Shown here one piece after another: positions 1-11,314 of a DNA stretch of 64,000 bases. The stretch covers positions 10,526,822-10,590,821 of the forward strand of contig OY783193.1 in assembly GCA_963678675.1 (NCBI GenBank). Reading direction: 5' to 3'. Every line of letters begins with the position of its first letter. The first letter of the stretch is position 1. The DNA comes from Xiphydria camelus. Taxonomy: Eukaryota; Arthropoda; Insecta; Hymenoptera; Xiphydriidae. Made by a program: the position numbers and the translations under genes. Under the pieces are notes generated by a model, which worked only from the letters and a program-made list of their open reading frames with translations, was not told the origin of the DNA and ran no database searches.

Positions 1-565
1 CAATTTAGGGCACAATGGTCATGGGTTCAATGTAGGCGTACAAGACAATTTCATTTTAAGGCTGTTTCTCCTATTTGGGAATTAGTTTTTATAATTTTAT
101 AATGCATGTGTGTGTACATTAGATGGCGCCACAGTGCTACTAAAATATTTTTAATTAAGAAAATGCCGTTTGCTTCATTGCTTCATATAAAGTAATGGGG
201 ACATCAAAAATCAATTTTTTACTATTGGGTCAATGTTACCCTGACTGACTGTAAAAAGTTTAGCAGGGAAGGGGCATATAAATCACATTTTATTAAACAC
301 GAGTTAATTTAGAAAGTCAAAGTTCATACTCGATAAACTTAAAACTATCTCAATACATATAAAAGGTGTCGAATTTATTTCAAGATGTACAGCTCCATTT
401 TATTATATCGATTAATTTGTCGGGCAAGATGGAACGTCGCGTCGAGATAGGTATCAAGAAACGTGAAATTTAATTCTTATATGTGTATATCTACGTATAC
501 GCATCTACTTAGCATGTAGATTGTAGATATTTATCGTAATGTCATGGAATTAACATTAGTATACA

Positions 566-587
566 TTTATTCTTACTGCTATCACAG
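566..587 (-). terminator. Candidate distal 3' end of the HES transcript: K box followed by AATAAA
   Basis: Read on the minus strand, CTGTGATA (580-587) is a full K-box 8-mer matching the miR-2/13/11 seed. AATAAA follows at 566-571. If both belong to the HES mRNA, its 3' UTR is about 1.3 kb. A 6-base K box (TGTGAT) also lies at 1475-1480, and a nearer ATTAAA lies around 1772. Which site is used cannot be told from sequence. Confidence 0.35.
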
Positions 588-1882
588 GCTTATCACGCAT
601 GAATACGATACGAGAACTAAGTTAAAAATAAAATAAATATCGAATATATGATACATAAAATATATATGAAGTTCATTAGTATTAACTAGTGTTAAAGAAT
701 TATACTCTAATAATTAAACCATACATGTTATCGCAAGGAAAACGTGAAGATGAATATTTAAACTGATAGAACTTTTCATACTGGATCTACGAATACAAAT
801 CTTAAAGCATATCATTTTGGTGACACAGAGTGCATGAAATAAATTTAAATAACATTCTTATGGTCTATAGAAGTTACGAATGACATTTTTTCAATGAATC
901 GTGTAAACGTGAGTGCACGATAAAATATCGTACTATTGCTGAAATCCTCTGTAAAATCCATCACATGACCTCAACCGTCCTTTCATTGTTCCGTTAGTTA
1001 TAATCTCATTTCTTCGCGTAGCCGAAGAACGCGCGACAACTCTACATCGATAACACATACTAGGTAACAATCTCTTTAAACAATCTAAATTTTATCATTT
1101 ATCAAATTAAAGCCAAGTACCAAAACGTTTAACATTATTATAAAATCTCTATAAAAATATTTCGCTCGTATATATTAAACGTACGAGCTGGTTTCGAGTG
1201 ACATGAATACCCGCACAATATGCATGCAAGATCGAATTAATTCGAGCACGTCTCATGTGTCGAGCTCATTTCTCAAATCCATCGCAACTGCATTTTACGT
1301 TAACAAGAATATCCTTTGAAATTCCAAGTAGACAATTTACGATGACTTCAACGAATTTGATAAGATTCCGATTTAAGAGTAGATCGAATCGATTAACAAG
1401 ATTTGATCGACCCGAGACATTCGTTGTAAGTTCTATTCCAAATAGAATAATCGAAGCAAATATTTTTACATCAAATCACAATTTTCGTAATCGTTACGCG
1501 AAGCAATCATATAGGCTGTCATATAGGTATCAATAAATATGAAGGCATAGAAGTTAAAGTCAATATCCGAATATTCCTTCCTACATTAACATTATCCAAT
1601 AAGATTCATCAGCTGAATAATTCCACAAGGGCTTATTTAAGTAAATCAATTTCTAAATTGAGCGTAGATCGTAAAAAGTAACAAAATTTTCATTTAAAAA
1701 CTTCGATGTTAAATTCACCAGTGAGTCCAACGACCAACAATTCTGTCAAATTATCTCCTGCACACACTGCAAGTTTTAATATACAACGACATACTATGAG
1801 TATAATCATAGACGACAGAAATTTTCTGCGAGAAGAGAGTTAGTAAACGATGTTTATACATAAACAACGCATATCTTCGATG

Positions 1883-4800
1883 CTACCAAGGTCTCCACAT
1901 CGGATCTTGGCTTTCTTCGACACCCTCGACGTCGATCTCCTCTTCATCATCGACCACCACCACCATCTTTCCATTTTTGCCAGCCGAAAATCTTTCTGCC
2001 GTGCTTCTGGAAGTGATACCCTTGTCGCGCGTCTCGCTGGAGTCATCTTCCGGACTCACCGACTTATCGCAGACGGTGGTAGTTTCGGCGGTGGTAGAGG
2101 TAACAACGACAGATTGCGAAGGACTCGCGAAGCTCTGCGAGGATTTCGCGACGTTCTCGGAATATAACTGAAGGTTGGTCGGTGAAACGGTGGAGACATC
2201 GGACGACGAGCTGGAAACGTCGTTACAGGGTACCAAGAAATTGGCGGTCTTCTCCAGATTGACTATTGTCGATGAGACCAGGTCGGGTTTCGCTGACACC
2301 TGGAATATTGGAAGATGGACCCGTAATGATGGCTGTGCGCGCGGATGTGGAAAAAGTTTAAAAATTTGACACGAAATAAGGAACACATAAAGCGAAAATG
2401 CACACAGAGAAAGAGAATTAGTTGGATCTACTGTAAATTAATTGCGGGGCCGCAAGTAATTATATATTCATGTCGATGAAATTTTTCAATGCGTCAATTT
2501 GATGTCTCTTCCGTACAATCATATAGAATAGTATGCGATTGCAAGCAAGAAAAGTTTAATTAACCCTTAACGAACGAATGCCGCCATATTCGCGACATTA
2601 TATAATACTGGTCAAGAGAAAAATGCGCTCGTTCGTTAAGGGTTAACATGAAAAAGATCAAATTGATGTAAATAAATTATTATTTGCGACCCTGCAAGTA
2701 ACTTTTAGTAGATCCAATTAATTCTTTTTCTCTGTGCACTACAATGATCAACGCTGCAAACGGGGATACGGTTTATATTACGATGATTCACCTGAACTTG
2801 GTTCATCTGCCGAGTCAAGTGAAGACCAGCGGTGAGGTGCCTAGCCAATCTCTCGGCGGCCTCACCTGGTAGCGCAGCGAGAAATCTGCAGGCCTCCGCA
2901 GCACAGTGGCCGAACCCGGATCGCCATCGACTCTCAGCAGATGTATCCTCGCCCGTAGCGACGGAAGTCGACAGCCCCGAAGGCCGGGTGGCTTGCAGCC
3001 TCTGCAAGTGACGCACCGTGAGCTCCAGGATATCCGCCTTCTCCAGTTTGCTGATGTTTTCCCCTTCAGTCTGAAGTTTAAGATTGAAATTCAGGAATTG
3101 TGAAAGAGTTCGAGATTCGGGAAGAGAACGATTAATCGCTGCATATATTTTGCAGTAGCTGTCAGCTGTCCGATAGTTCCGAATGATTTTTTTGCGTAAG
3201 ACTCGCAAACGGAAGTTTCCGTAATGAGGAAAATAATTCAGAACAGGCGGGAAATGACGATACGATCGAAACACGACAAAATCACGTCACACTGAGTAAA
3301 ATTTATAGATCGTACAGCAATAAGAATACACTGAGAAGAATAATTAAGTTACAATGACAAAACTCATCTAGTTAAACGCATTTAGTTATTCTAACTAAAG
3401 TACTGGTCAGTTGAACCAAGTATCAAGTTATTATAACCAAATGTGTTTAGTTACTCCAAACAAACACTTAGTCTAACCAAAAAATGGTCAGTTTAACCGA
3501 ACAGACGGAGGATCCATATTAAACGAAACGGTTTGATCATCGCCTCCAGAATTTTAGTTAAACTGACCAAGTTATTTTTCTCACTATACACGTATTGCTA
3601 AAATAACTATACGTAATATACATATAACTGATATAGAATAATCATAGAAAGATCAAGTTGCTTAGTTTAATAATAGACTTGAATGGACCACAGCCTGTTT
3701 CCCTCAAACAGCCGTTAATCGTTATAATCAAATTTATCAGTCGAAGCAACAAATTCTGCATTCCCCTACCCGTAAACGCTGATTTACTCGAAAATGTACC
3801 ATTTTTTCTCTCAGTGTAGAACTTATTCTTACATTAATAAACTACCAGCACTGTCGTGCAATCTATAACGTTTATCTCAGTGCACGATCTCGATACACCT
3901 ATTCATCCAACCCACCCTTTGTCCCCGAGTCTCCCCCCTCGAAAAATCGAAACTCCCCCCGTTAATCGCCTCCCCCCGACTCGAGAAGAAAACGACCGCG
4001 CCGGCTCGCGCTGCCGCATCCGCTCGCGGATAACGAGACCGCCGCATCCTCCCGACAATTCCTCCCGATCCGTGGACCACGGTTATACATTCGACGGCGA
4101 CAATGGGCGCCCGTCATCGTCATCATCACCGGCGGCGGAACGCTTCTTGCCGCGGCCGGACGGCCGATGGGAATAAATAGACGGCGGTATCCATTCCGCG
4201 CTTCTTATATTCAAATTCCGACAATGAAATTGAATCTCTCCACGGTCCGGTGGTCCGCGCCGGACGAACGCGGAGCCGTGAAGAGCCGCGGTCCGGCCGG
4301 TTCACACGGGCGCGACGCGATCGCCTCGGATCGCGCGGATCGTGCGCGACCGAACCGCAGGAGCTGCTTTTTCCGGACGAGCGACGTTTTGTCGGTTCTA
4401 TCGTCGGCTGGAAGGACGTCTGTTTGCTTTCTGGAGGGGGTCCGCGACGAATTCGGGTTAAATGTCATGTACATAACGTGGTAGCGCCGGAGCCGCTACC
4501 GCGCGACGCGCTGCTCGGATGTGGCGACTGTCCGGGGGAGAGAAGGATCGGTTGTCTTGCGGAACGGAATTCACGGCCCGCCCCCTTCCCGTGCGACGGG
4601 TATGAGGACCCCGGTGATACCCGGTTACTTGGACGTAGGCGTCGTATACGTGTTCGCGCGGTCGCGCGACGGTTCGAAGACCTCGATGAATAGGGAAGGA
4701 CTATCGGACGATTTCATAGGCGTTCGATGGTTTTCGATCGTGTATCGCCGATATAATGCGGGGGTGGACGCGGATATCGAGGAAGAGGAAGTGTTTTTGC

Positions 4801-7800
4801 CTTTTGTTGGATTAAACACACTGAAGATTCGTTTTTTAATTTACTCGCGTAACATTTGAAAAACCACGTTCTGATTTTACAAGGATGGTTGGGGATCCTG
4901 TCCTGGTTGGTGAAGCCTCTACCCAAAAAAGTAATAGTAATCTTTACTCCTTCATTCAGTTGCGCTGATACTCGAGCTCATTTTCAAGAATTTGTACAGA
5001 GGAGACTGTTCTATGTACTGTTCACAACAGTAGATAGAAATGTTTCTTCTGTACAAATTCTTGAAAATGAGCCCGAATTTCAGCGCTATACTGAATAAAG
5101 CGGTAAAAATTGTTGGTTTTTTTTTGCGCGGTTTCACATACACTTACATGCAGAGTCTATCTGAATAATGAACATCAGGCGGTGTTAGTGGGAATTTAAA
5201 TGCATTCTGATTTCCAAATAAAATCATTTCACTGACGAACTATAGTGCTTCCGGTTAAATTATTACACGTGGTTTCTGTTTTTCATGGTAAACTATTGTA
5301 GTCCAGTAATTCATGATTTGTTCATTCTGAGGAGAACTAGGGACTTTTTACGGAAGTTATGCTTTAATAAAAGAAACATTCATTAACAAAACTAAACCAC
5401 GTATACAAATCTGGAGGTCTCCTTTATCGGAAAAACCATGGTTCATCAGCGAAACATTCTTTATCTGGAAATGAGAATGGATCTAAAATGTAAAACAAAA
5501 TACGGCGGCTTCCCTAATGAATCCAACTAGGACAGAATCCCTACATGGAAAAAAGAATTTTGTACACTGAAAAAAGTATTTAGCTAATCCAGCTATATTT
5601 CTGGCTGCCTCAGACACAACTAGAAAAATATTGCTAGCGTAGCAAGAATTCTTGCTATTGCGAAGAAAATTATCACTGCAATTACTATAATTTTCTAGTT
5701 GTGGCCAAATTTTTTTGAGTGTACAAAGTGATATTTCACATAGCGCAGAAGTTGTCCTCGGGAACGACATAGCACTGAGTAAAATTGCACATTGTAACTG
5801 TACTGTGCCAAATAAAAATTGATTAAAAATCCATAGCAACATTCAAGATGTTCCACAGCCAACAGTACCACTGATGTATCACATACAACTATATGAATTG
5901 TAGTTTTTGCAATGAAAAAGATGAAGTATTTACAATATACAACGGTACTCTATGTACTTCTGCTCTGCGAAACATCACTAATTACTCCATTTATTGAGTA
6001 CTCTGTACGAATTTCTTTTTTACTCGTAACACTCGATTTCTCGATTCAGAGTTATTCGAGCAGCTTAACTTATCCACGCGCGTCACTTCTCATTGCGTCA
6101 GTGTAACGACTCCCACGAGAGGCCGTAACCATAACTAATGACGTATCCCATAATTAAATACCTGTTCCTAAAGAGGACCCGAAGGACCATTCCGACTGCC
6201 ACGAAGCCTCGAATAAAGATATACATACCGACGTCGATAGAAATTTATTCGCGACACCGAGCGACGGCGTGATAAAACATCGGATACTAAACTCGGGTTT
6301 AAAGACTAGCACGACGCCGCGAATGGATCCTACGGTGGAAAGGGCTATTTTATATCCCACGATATAGATACCTAATTACGACTCGGCCGATTGCAACATC
6401 TCATCGCTTATCTTCGGGAGAACCCGATACGAGCTTACCTATTTGTACGTATAATCGTGCGCCCGACGTTGCGAATGAACCCTAAAGTCGAAGTACTATT
6501 TTATATCCCGAGATATAGATACCTAGTTACGACGCCGTCTTGGCAACATCTCGTCGCTTATCTCCGGAACACCAAAGTGGTCCGGTACCATTGGACGCGA
6601 GAGCGCCTGGGTTTATACTTTCACTCGCGCGCCTCCTATTTTTTCTGCACAGAGCGCGGCCGGGTTCAGGTACTTCAGGCGCGTGGGCGCGAGATTCCCC
6701 GCCGGCGAAAAGTCGTTGCCGCGCGAGTGCGACAATCGCGCGCGGCTATTGTTGACGGGGAAGAGTATCGATACCGCGTGATGGCGTGTCGCGTTCTCAC
6801 GAGCAGCGCGATGCGATCGTCTCGGCGACGACGACGACGATGACGTCGGAACGTGCAGCTGTGTTCTTCCGTCGGCGATACGATTTTGCGGCCGACAAAG
6901 AACGAGATTTGCTCCCGGTAATTCGCGACGCCTGCACGGAGAGTTACGTGTATACGAGCGGGCGATGTACAGGTATCGCGGGAGGTGAATGACGCGAGAA
7001 AAACCGCGGGGGAAAGGCTCGTGGTGGATACGTAATTTGCCCTGGGATATTCGAGAGGAGCACGTGCTCGTTCGAGCGATATAGATTCCCCGAGGCGATT
7101 GCTATAGTGTCCCATACATGTGCGGGTATTCAAACAGGTATGCGCGCGCGCGCGTTTCAGGTGATTATCATTTTCGTCGCGGCAAAAAATTCGCGGTCGT
7201 GGTCCGTCGCGCAGCATCGCTAAAGCGACGGGCGAATAAGAAGGTGGAGGAAGAACTTTGCGCTCGCTCGGAAGATCGATAAGGTACCGAATCATCTGGA
7301 ATGATGTACTTTTGGAACACCTTGCGCGTATAATCGTGGCCTCGTTTACCTGCCCACGTTTCCGGAATAGAAAATGTTATATAAAATCTATATAGAATAG
7401 GGAAATCTATAGAAAAACGTAGAACGATTGGATATTTTTTTAGTGCGAAGAACTTGCAACTGAATTGTGTGCACCGAGAAAACAGTTTATTAATAATTAG
7501 TAAATGTAAATTAAGATACGGCGAAATAAATGTTCGTTAGGACAAGAAAATATACGTGGACTATTAAAATCTTTATTTCGTTCAAACACTTTCCTCGAAG
7601 AATCACACAAACTGTGTCAAATAAATATCGTAATGGTTAACAAATATTTATTTGATTCAATAAAGAGTTTATGCTGCCATATTCAAGCAAACATTTATTA
7701 TTTACGAATTAACTGTTCTCTCGGTGTAGGATGAGAACAGAAAAAATTAGAGGAAAAGCCGGTTGATGCGTAATTTGCCACTGATATGATGTTCGGAAGG

Positions 7801-10057
7801 AGAACACGTGCTCCTTCGAAGGATAATATAGATTCGCCGAAGCGGTCGCTATGGTGTCGTATAACCGTGTACAAAGTATGTACATTCTGGGCCCCGATTA
7901 CCATTTTCTTCTCCGCAAAAATTTGACACTCGTGGTTCATCGCACGACCTCGCTAAAGCGAAGAACGAATAAGAAGGCGAGGAAGAACTCGCTCGATGGA
8001 TCGGTAAAAGGCGCCGATTTCTTTCAAGCCGAGGTACTTTTATAACTCTTTGCGCGCATAAACGTCGGCCAATTTAGCTGGTCAGTATTTCAGAATACGA
8101 AACGATGAACAAAATCGATTTGATCGATCGTTGGAGGATAATAGAAAGTCGATAAATAACTCTCAAAGTTTTAAATAAGTTATATAATTGTTGCATGAGA
8201 AAATTCGAAGAGAAAACGATCCGATTTTTAGGACCAATTTTTACAGGAGAATTTTTATTTGGATTTCCAAGGGTTGTATGTAATACAATTTTTTGGTCTC
8301 GCGGTACATAATAATTATGACAGGTCCCAATACCGTTGTCAATACACTGTCATTTATACGGATCTCTCCAATATAAAGGCTTCGGAATAATTAACCATAC
8401 ATTAACCTTTATCACATAACTCTGATAATTTGCTCATTTCCCTTTCAAATTTTTGTTTATCATAGCGCACTGTAAAATGACAATGCGCTATCAACTAGAA
8501 ATATTGCAAATTTTCATAAAGTTATTTTCAACAATTAGAGACACATCTCTCAGTTTTGACAAATTCAAAATGTTATCGTAGAATTAGCTCAAAAGTCTCT
8601 GTAATATTCTTCCACAGTGAAATACGACGATCACAAGGGTCGACTTTAATACCCGCCAAAGTTCACATGCGACAAGTCAACTGCGCCCCCCCCTCCCCCC
8701 CCATTCGGTAGGGGAACGGAGCCATATATTAACGAATTCTTTTACGAGGAAATAAATTTCCATTTATATCGAATTTGATCGGCCAAATTATCGGCGGAAT
8801 AGGTACGCACTTAATTAAAGACTCGCGCGGCACCGCAGGTCGTTACAAACGAGCCTGAACCGTTATGTGAATATCTTCATTTTTTTCTCGTGTAAAAATG
8901 TATAAAACGCCGCATGGGGTGGCCCCGCCGAACGGGGTCCGGTGGATTTCCGTCGGAAGGTAAAAACGGTATAATCTGAACGATCGGGCTTACCTCCAGG
9001 GCATCCACCATCAGATCTTTCAGCTCCTCCAGACAGCGGTTAATGCGTGCTCGCCTCTTCCTCTCCAGGAGCGGCTTGGTTATCTGACGATGAATAACAT
9101 TACACGGTGAGGTTCGAGGTTGCGTCGTTTTCACGGAAGGATGCTGCTTGAGCTCCATTAATCGGATAACCGCTGTATCGGATCGGCGATTGTAACAGAT
9201 TTGGAGAAAATACGTCGTTAAAATCGCACGAGAGATTTAGGGCCGGTCTACCGAACGTCGAGCGGAGTTTGAGCTGATGGATTTGATTATTCGAGCGCTG
9301 GTTTAATCGGCGCTATCGAGTTTAATGGTACTCGTAGCCTTAATTCGAAAATCGGCGCGCGGGGAGATTCTTACACCACAAGGCGGTGAAGGATTTATAC
9401 GTGTTTTGTGTACACTCAAAAAAATGTGGTCACAAGTAGAAAATTATAGTAATTGCAGTGATAATGTTCTTCGCAATAGCAAGAATTCTTGCTACGCTAG
9501 CAATATTTTTCTAGTTGTCGCCAAATAATGTCTGAGGCAGCCAGAAATATAGCTGGATTGGCTAAATATTTTTTTCAGTGTAAAAGGAAACGAGAGGGAA
9601 AAACTTGTGCGACCATTTTTTGATCTTGTCAAGCCCAAAACTTTGGCTCTGATACGTGCACTTCTTAAGACATATTAAGTCGAAGCATTGATGTTTCGAA
9701 AAAAAATCGATATAACTATTAACCGCAAGCTATACTAATTTCTTTTTAGCGTTTGCTCCAAATTGAATATCGATTGACGAAAAGAATACCACAAAAAACA
9801 GCAATAGAAATAAGTAACCCCACGATCGATGGAAAATTCAGCACTAAGCGAATAAACTGGATTCGAAAGAGACAATAAAAATGAATAAAAAATAAAAGCA
9901 CTCTCGCGACGCACTCGATACGACCGCCCGTTGCAATTTTACCCTCCTTCATCGCGAACTGTCACACTTTCACCGCACCCCCGTCGCCCTCGCACCCACC
10001 TACCTTCTTATACTGGTACGTCCTGGAAACCGGATGAGGATAATCGTACGACATCAT
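1883..10057 (-). CDS. HES/her-like bHLH-Orange transcriptional repressor (four coding exons)
   Basis: This encodes a nuclear DNA-binding repressor of the Hairy/E(spl) family. These act downstream of Notch and recruit Groucho through a C-terminal WRPW. Coding exons in gene order are 10004-10057, 8994-9083, 2792-3070 and 1883-2299. All junctions are phase 0 with GT donors (gtaggt, gtaagc, gtgaat) and AG acceptors. The joined protein has 279 residues. The basic region and helix 1 are near residues 19-46, including [13 protein letters not shown] with the family's proline. The loop and helix 2 end near 73 ([12 protein letters not shown]), the Orange domain is about 96-131, and an acidic tract leads to MWRPW at 275-279. 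A double ATG follows an in-frame stop with no earlier Met. Introns are about 0.9, 5.9 and 0.5 kb, and intron 2 splits the bHLH. The three-intron structure resembles her/HES genes rather than intronless fly E(spl) genes. The exact ortholog is uncertain. Confidence 0.9.
2403..2736. mobile_element. MITE family A, copy 1, inside HES intron 3
   Basis: Terminal inverted repeats near ACAGAGAAAAAGAATTAG read inward from both ends and continue through GTTGGATCTACT. Related copies lie at 11045, 14932 and 21710. This copy makes up about two thirds of the 492-bp third intron of the HES gene and carries a smaller nested element at 2564-2642. Confidence 0.8.
2564..2642. mobile_element. 79-bp piggyBac-like mini-element nested in MITE A
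   Basis: The ends are CCCTTAACGAACGA and its reverse complement, flanked on both sides by TTAA (2560-2563 and 2643-2646). TTAA duplication and CCC-starting termini are hallmarks of piggyBac-superfamily elements. At 79 bp it carries no coding capacity. Confidence 0.7.
3327..3588. mobile_element. MITE family C, copy 1 (HES intron 2)
   Basis: The left end is TACACTGAGAAGAATAA and the right end is the inverse of TATAGTGAGAAAAATAA. The interior shares motifs such as GGATCCTCCA (in inverse) and CTAACCAAA with a second copy at 49107-49366 in the opposite orientation. It is non-coding. Confidence 0.7.
3685..3818. mobile_element. MITE family O, partial copy (HES intron 2)
   Basis: Its reverse complement matches the elements at 52449-52930 and 52929-53139 over the terminus TACACTGAGAGAAAAAA, the block around GGGGAATGCAGAATT, and the block around TTGATTATAACGATTA. 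Only one terminus is clear, so the copy appears truncated. Confidence 0.65.
4925..5132. mobile_element. MITE family E, copy 1 (HES intron 2)
   Basis: This is a hairpin-like element. A block around CAAGAATTTGTACAGA is repeated in inverse around TCTGTACAAATTCTTG. The right arm matches the element at 18445-18871. Here it is an uninterrupted (empty-site) copy, which reveals the later insertion in that second copy. Confidence 0.65.
5563..5723. mobile_element. MITE family B, copy 1 (HES intron 2)
   Basis: A 161-bp element with ends TACACTGAAAAAA and TACACTCAAAAAAA (inverse) and the central palindrome AGCAAGAATTCTTGCT. Nearly identical copies lie at 9411-9582 and 29357-29517, which suggests recent activity. 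One frame stays open through it by chance, but the element shows no recognisable protein. Confidence 0.8.
6340..6575. repeat. Diverged tandem duplication (period about 153 bp) in HES intron 2
   Basis: Two blocks starting near 6342 and 6497 share TTTTATATCCC, GATATAGATACCTA, TTACGAC, GCAACATCTC and TCGCTTATCT in the same order and spacing. They differ at scattered bases. No function is evident. Confidence 0.6.
6993..8107. repeat. Diverged tandem duplication of about 380 bp in HES intron 2, separated by a MITE
   Basis: Segments 6993-7376 and 7733-8107 align collinearly. Shared blocks include CGTAATTTGCC, CACGTGCTC, ATATAGATTC, CATTTTC, TCGCTAAAGCGA and GAATAAGAAGG. The first copy is GC-richer, the second AT-richer. 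A CACGTG E-box is kept in both (7061-7066 and 7805-7810). The spacer is largely a MITE (7470-7728). The location in a long intron of a Notch-pathway repressor makes a duplicated enhancer conceivable, but that is inference. Confidence 0.65.
7470..7728. mobile_element. MITE family Z (HES intron 2)
   Basis: The ends read GCACCGAGAAAACAGTT and, in inverse, TACACCGAGAGAACAGTT. The AT-rich interior has no coding content. It sits exactly between the two copies of the 380-bp tandem duplication. Confidence 0.65.
9411..9582. mobile_element. MITE family B, copy 2 (HES intron 1)
   Basis: Same element as at 5563-5723 and 29357-29517, in the orientation of the latter. It has a short extra stretch (GCCAAATAAT region) relative to the other two copies. 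It lies in the first intron of the HES gene. Confidence 0.8.
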
Positions 10058-10162
10058 CGCACAGTTGAGCGTCGACGACGCGTTGACGTAGGAGCAGCAC
10101 GCCGTCGCGTTGCACCGTGTCCTGACAATGGTACGCAGTACGAACGTCGAAGGAGAAATCGG

Positions 10163-10168
10163 CAGCTG
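10163..10168. promoter_or_regulatory. E-box CAGCTG near the HES 5' end
   Basis: CAGCTG in the context GCAGCTG fits the proneural-type RCAGSTG consensus. It lies about 105 bp upstream of the HES start codon, probably within the 5' UTR or promoter. A six-base motif is weak evidence alone. No paired Su(H) site was found between 10058 and 11000. Confidence 0.3.
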
Positions 10169-10360
10169 ACAGTTGAAAATTGACTGACATTAGACAGCGG
10201 GTGCTCTCCATGGAGTCTCTACACGAACTGACTCGGCGCGGAGGCAGCCATTCCGGCAGAGTCTCCCCTCGCCCACTTCGTACCCTCGGCAGCGGCTACT
10301 TTACCATTTCATTCTCTGGATAGGTAGCCGCGTTCCAAATACCTCCGCCGCGGAGCTCCA

Positions 10361-10368
10361 AATAAATA
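10361..10368 (-). promoter_or_regulatory. Possible TATA-like element of the HES gene
   Basis: On the minus strand this reads TATTTATT, about 300 bp upstream of the HES start codon. Its position allows a TATA-type promoter and a 5' UTR of roughly 270 nt. No transcript data are visible, so the start site is inferred. Confidence 0.3.
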
Positions 10369-10479
10369 CCTCTTCCCCCCATCGGCGATACCGATACACG
10401 CCGCGGTACATTGATGAGGCTGCGATATGAATAGATACTTATATATATTAGGGGGTTGCATTGAAAGCCGCTGTTTCTT

Positions 10480-11010
10480 TTATTGTTTCAAAGAAATTAC
10501 GTCGTAATAAAATGTGTGAATACCTCGATCGAAGTATTTGCCTTCGGAGGCTACAACTCATTCCCAATTTTGCTGGCAGAAGTTGAATTCCGCGACGAAA
10601 GAATTGTTTATTTATTGAGCTAATCCACTCGGACTTCGAATTTTTGACTTGCTGGTAATTATTATGGAAGTGTGTATCTTCCAAGTGATGTTATACCGAT
10701 CTAAATTGATGATAATCATTCGAGAACGCGCTGATTGCGGGAGAATTTCTCATTCAAGCTCCGTCAATGTTTCTTTCACGGCTCAAGCAACACGAGGCCG
10801 AGTGTTGCCGTGAAGAAGAATCACTTTTTGGCGATTTCATGCAATTGATGGTCGTTTTTGCATTAAATTATCGTGTAAATATTTATCATTTTATTAACCG
10901 TGGTATTGTCGATGCTGCTGATAAAAAGTCAAATTAGCGTCGTCTATTCGTGCGTTTACAGACTTGACTGAGTCGGCATAATTTTCGTTATTCTGCAGTT
11001 AATCTATCAG
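10480..11010 (-). pseudogene. Decayed mariner transposase (HDNARPHV type)
   Basis: Minus-strand frames contain a recognisable mariner catalytic block (KVILLHGNTRPRVA with an adjacent stop; the family has HDNARPHVA, so the catalytic Asp is now Gly). The C-terminal blocks QFFRRGIQLLP and ASEGKYFD follow after a frameshift. There are multiple stops, and the N-terminal half is barely recognisable towards 11010. It is a dead remnant about 0.4 kb upstream of the HES start codon. This lineage differs from the fragment at 20405-20790. Confidence 0.7.
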
Positions 11011-11044
11011 TTGCCATCGCGCGAGTTTCGATCAAAGATATTTA

Positions 11045-11288
11045 CAGAGAAATCGAATTAGTTGGATCTACACAAAATTATTGGCAGGGTCGCATGTAAT
11101 TATTTATTAACATGAATTTGATCTTTTTTCACATTAATTTGATATTTCTTCATTGCAATCACATACTAATCCATGTGACTGTGAGGAAGAGATATCAAAT
11201 TGATGTATTAAAAATTTCCTTGGTATGAATAAATAAATACTTGCGTCCCCTCAAGTAATTGTCAGTAGATCTAAATTCTTTTTCTCCG
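11045..11288. mobile_element. MITE family A, copy 2
   Basis: Left end ACAGAGAAATCGAATTAG and right inverse end GGAGAAAAAGAATTTAG, with the interior TTGGATCTAC block of the family. It is immediately followed by a (TA)n microsatellite at 11295-11314. Confidence 0.75.
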
Positions 11289-11294
11289 CGCGCG

Positions 11295-11314
11295 TATATA
11301 TATATATATATATA
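11295..11314. repeat. (TA)n microsatellite
   Basis: About ten TA units, abutting the end of MITE A copy 2 and followed by imperfect TAATA units. Confidence 0.9.

Noticed and set aside
5483..5842. Open frame of about 119 codons on the minus strand, with similar frames at 9325-9528 and 29310-29618
   Set aside because: The shared peptide comes entirely from MITE B, which is nearly identical DNA. There is no domain, the flanks differ, and the frame is not maintained in all copies.
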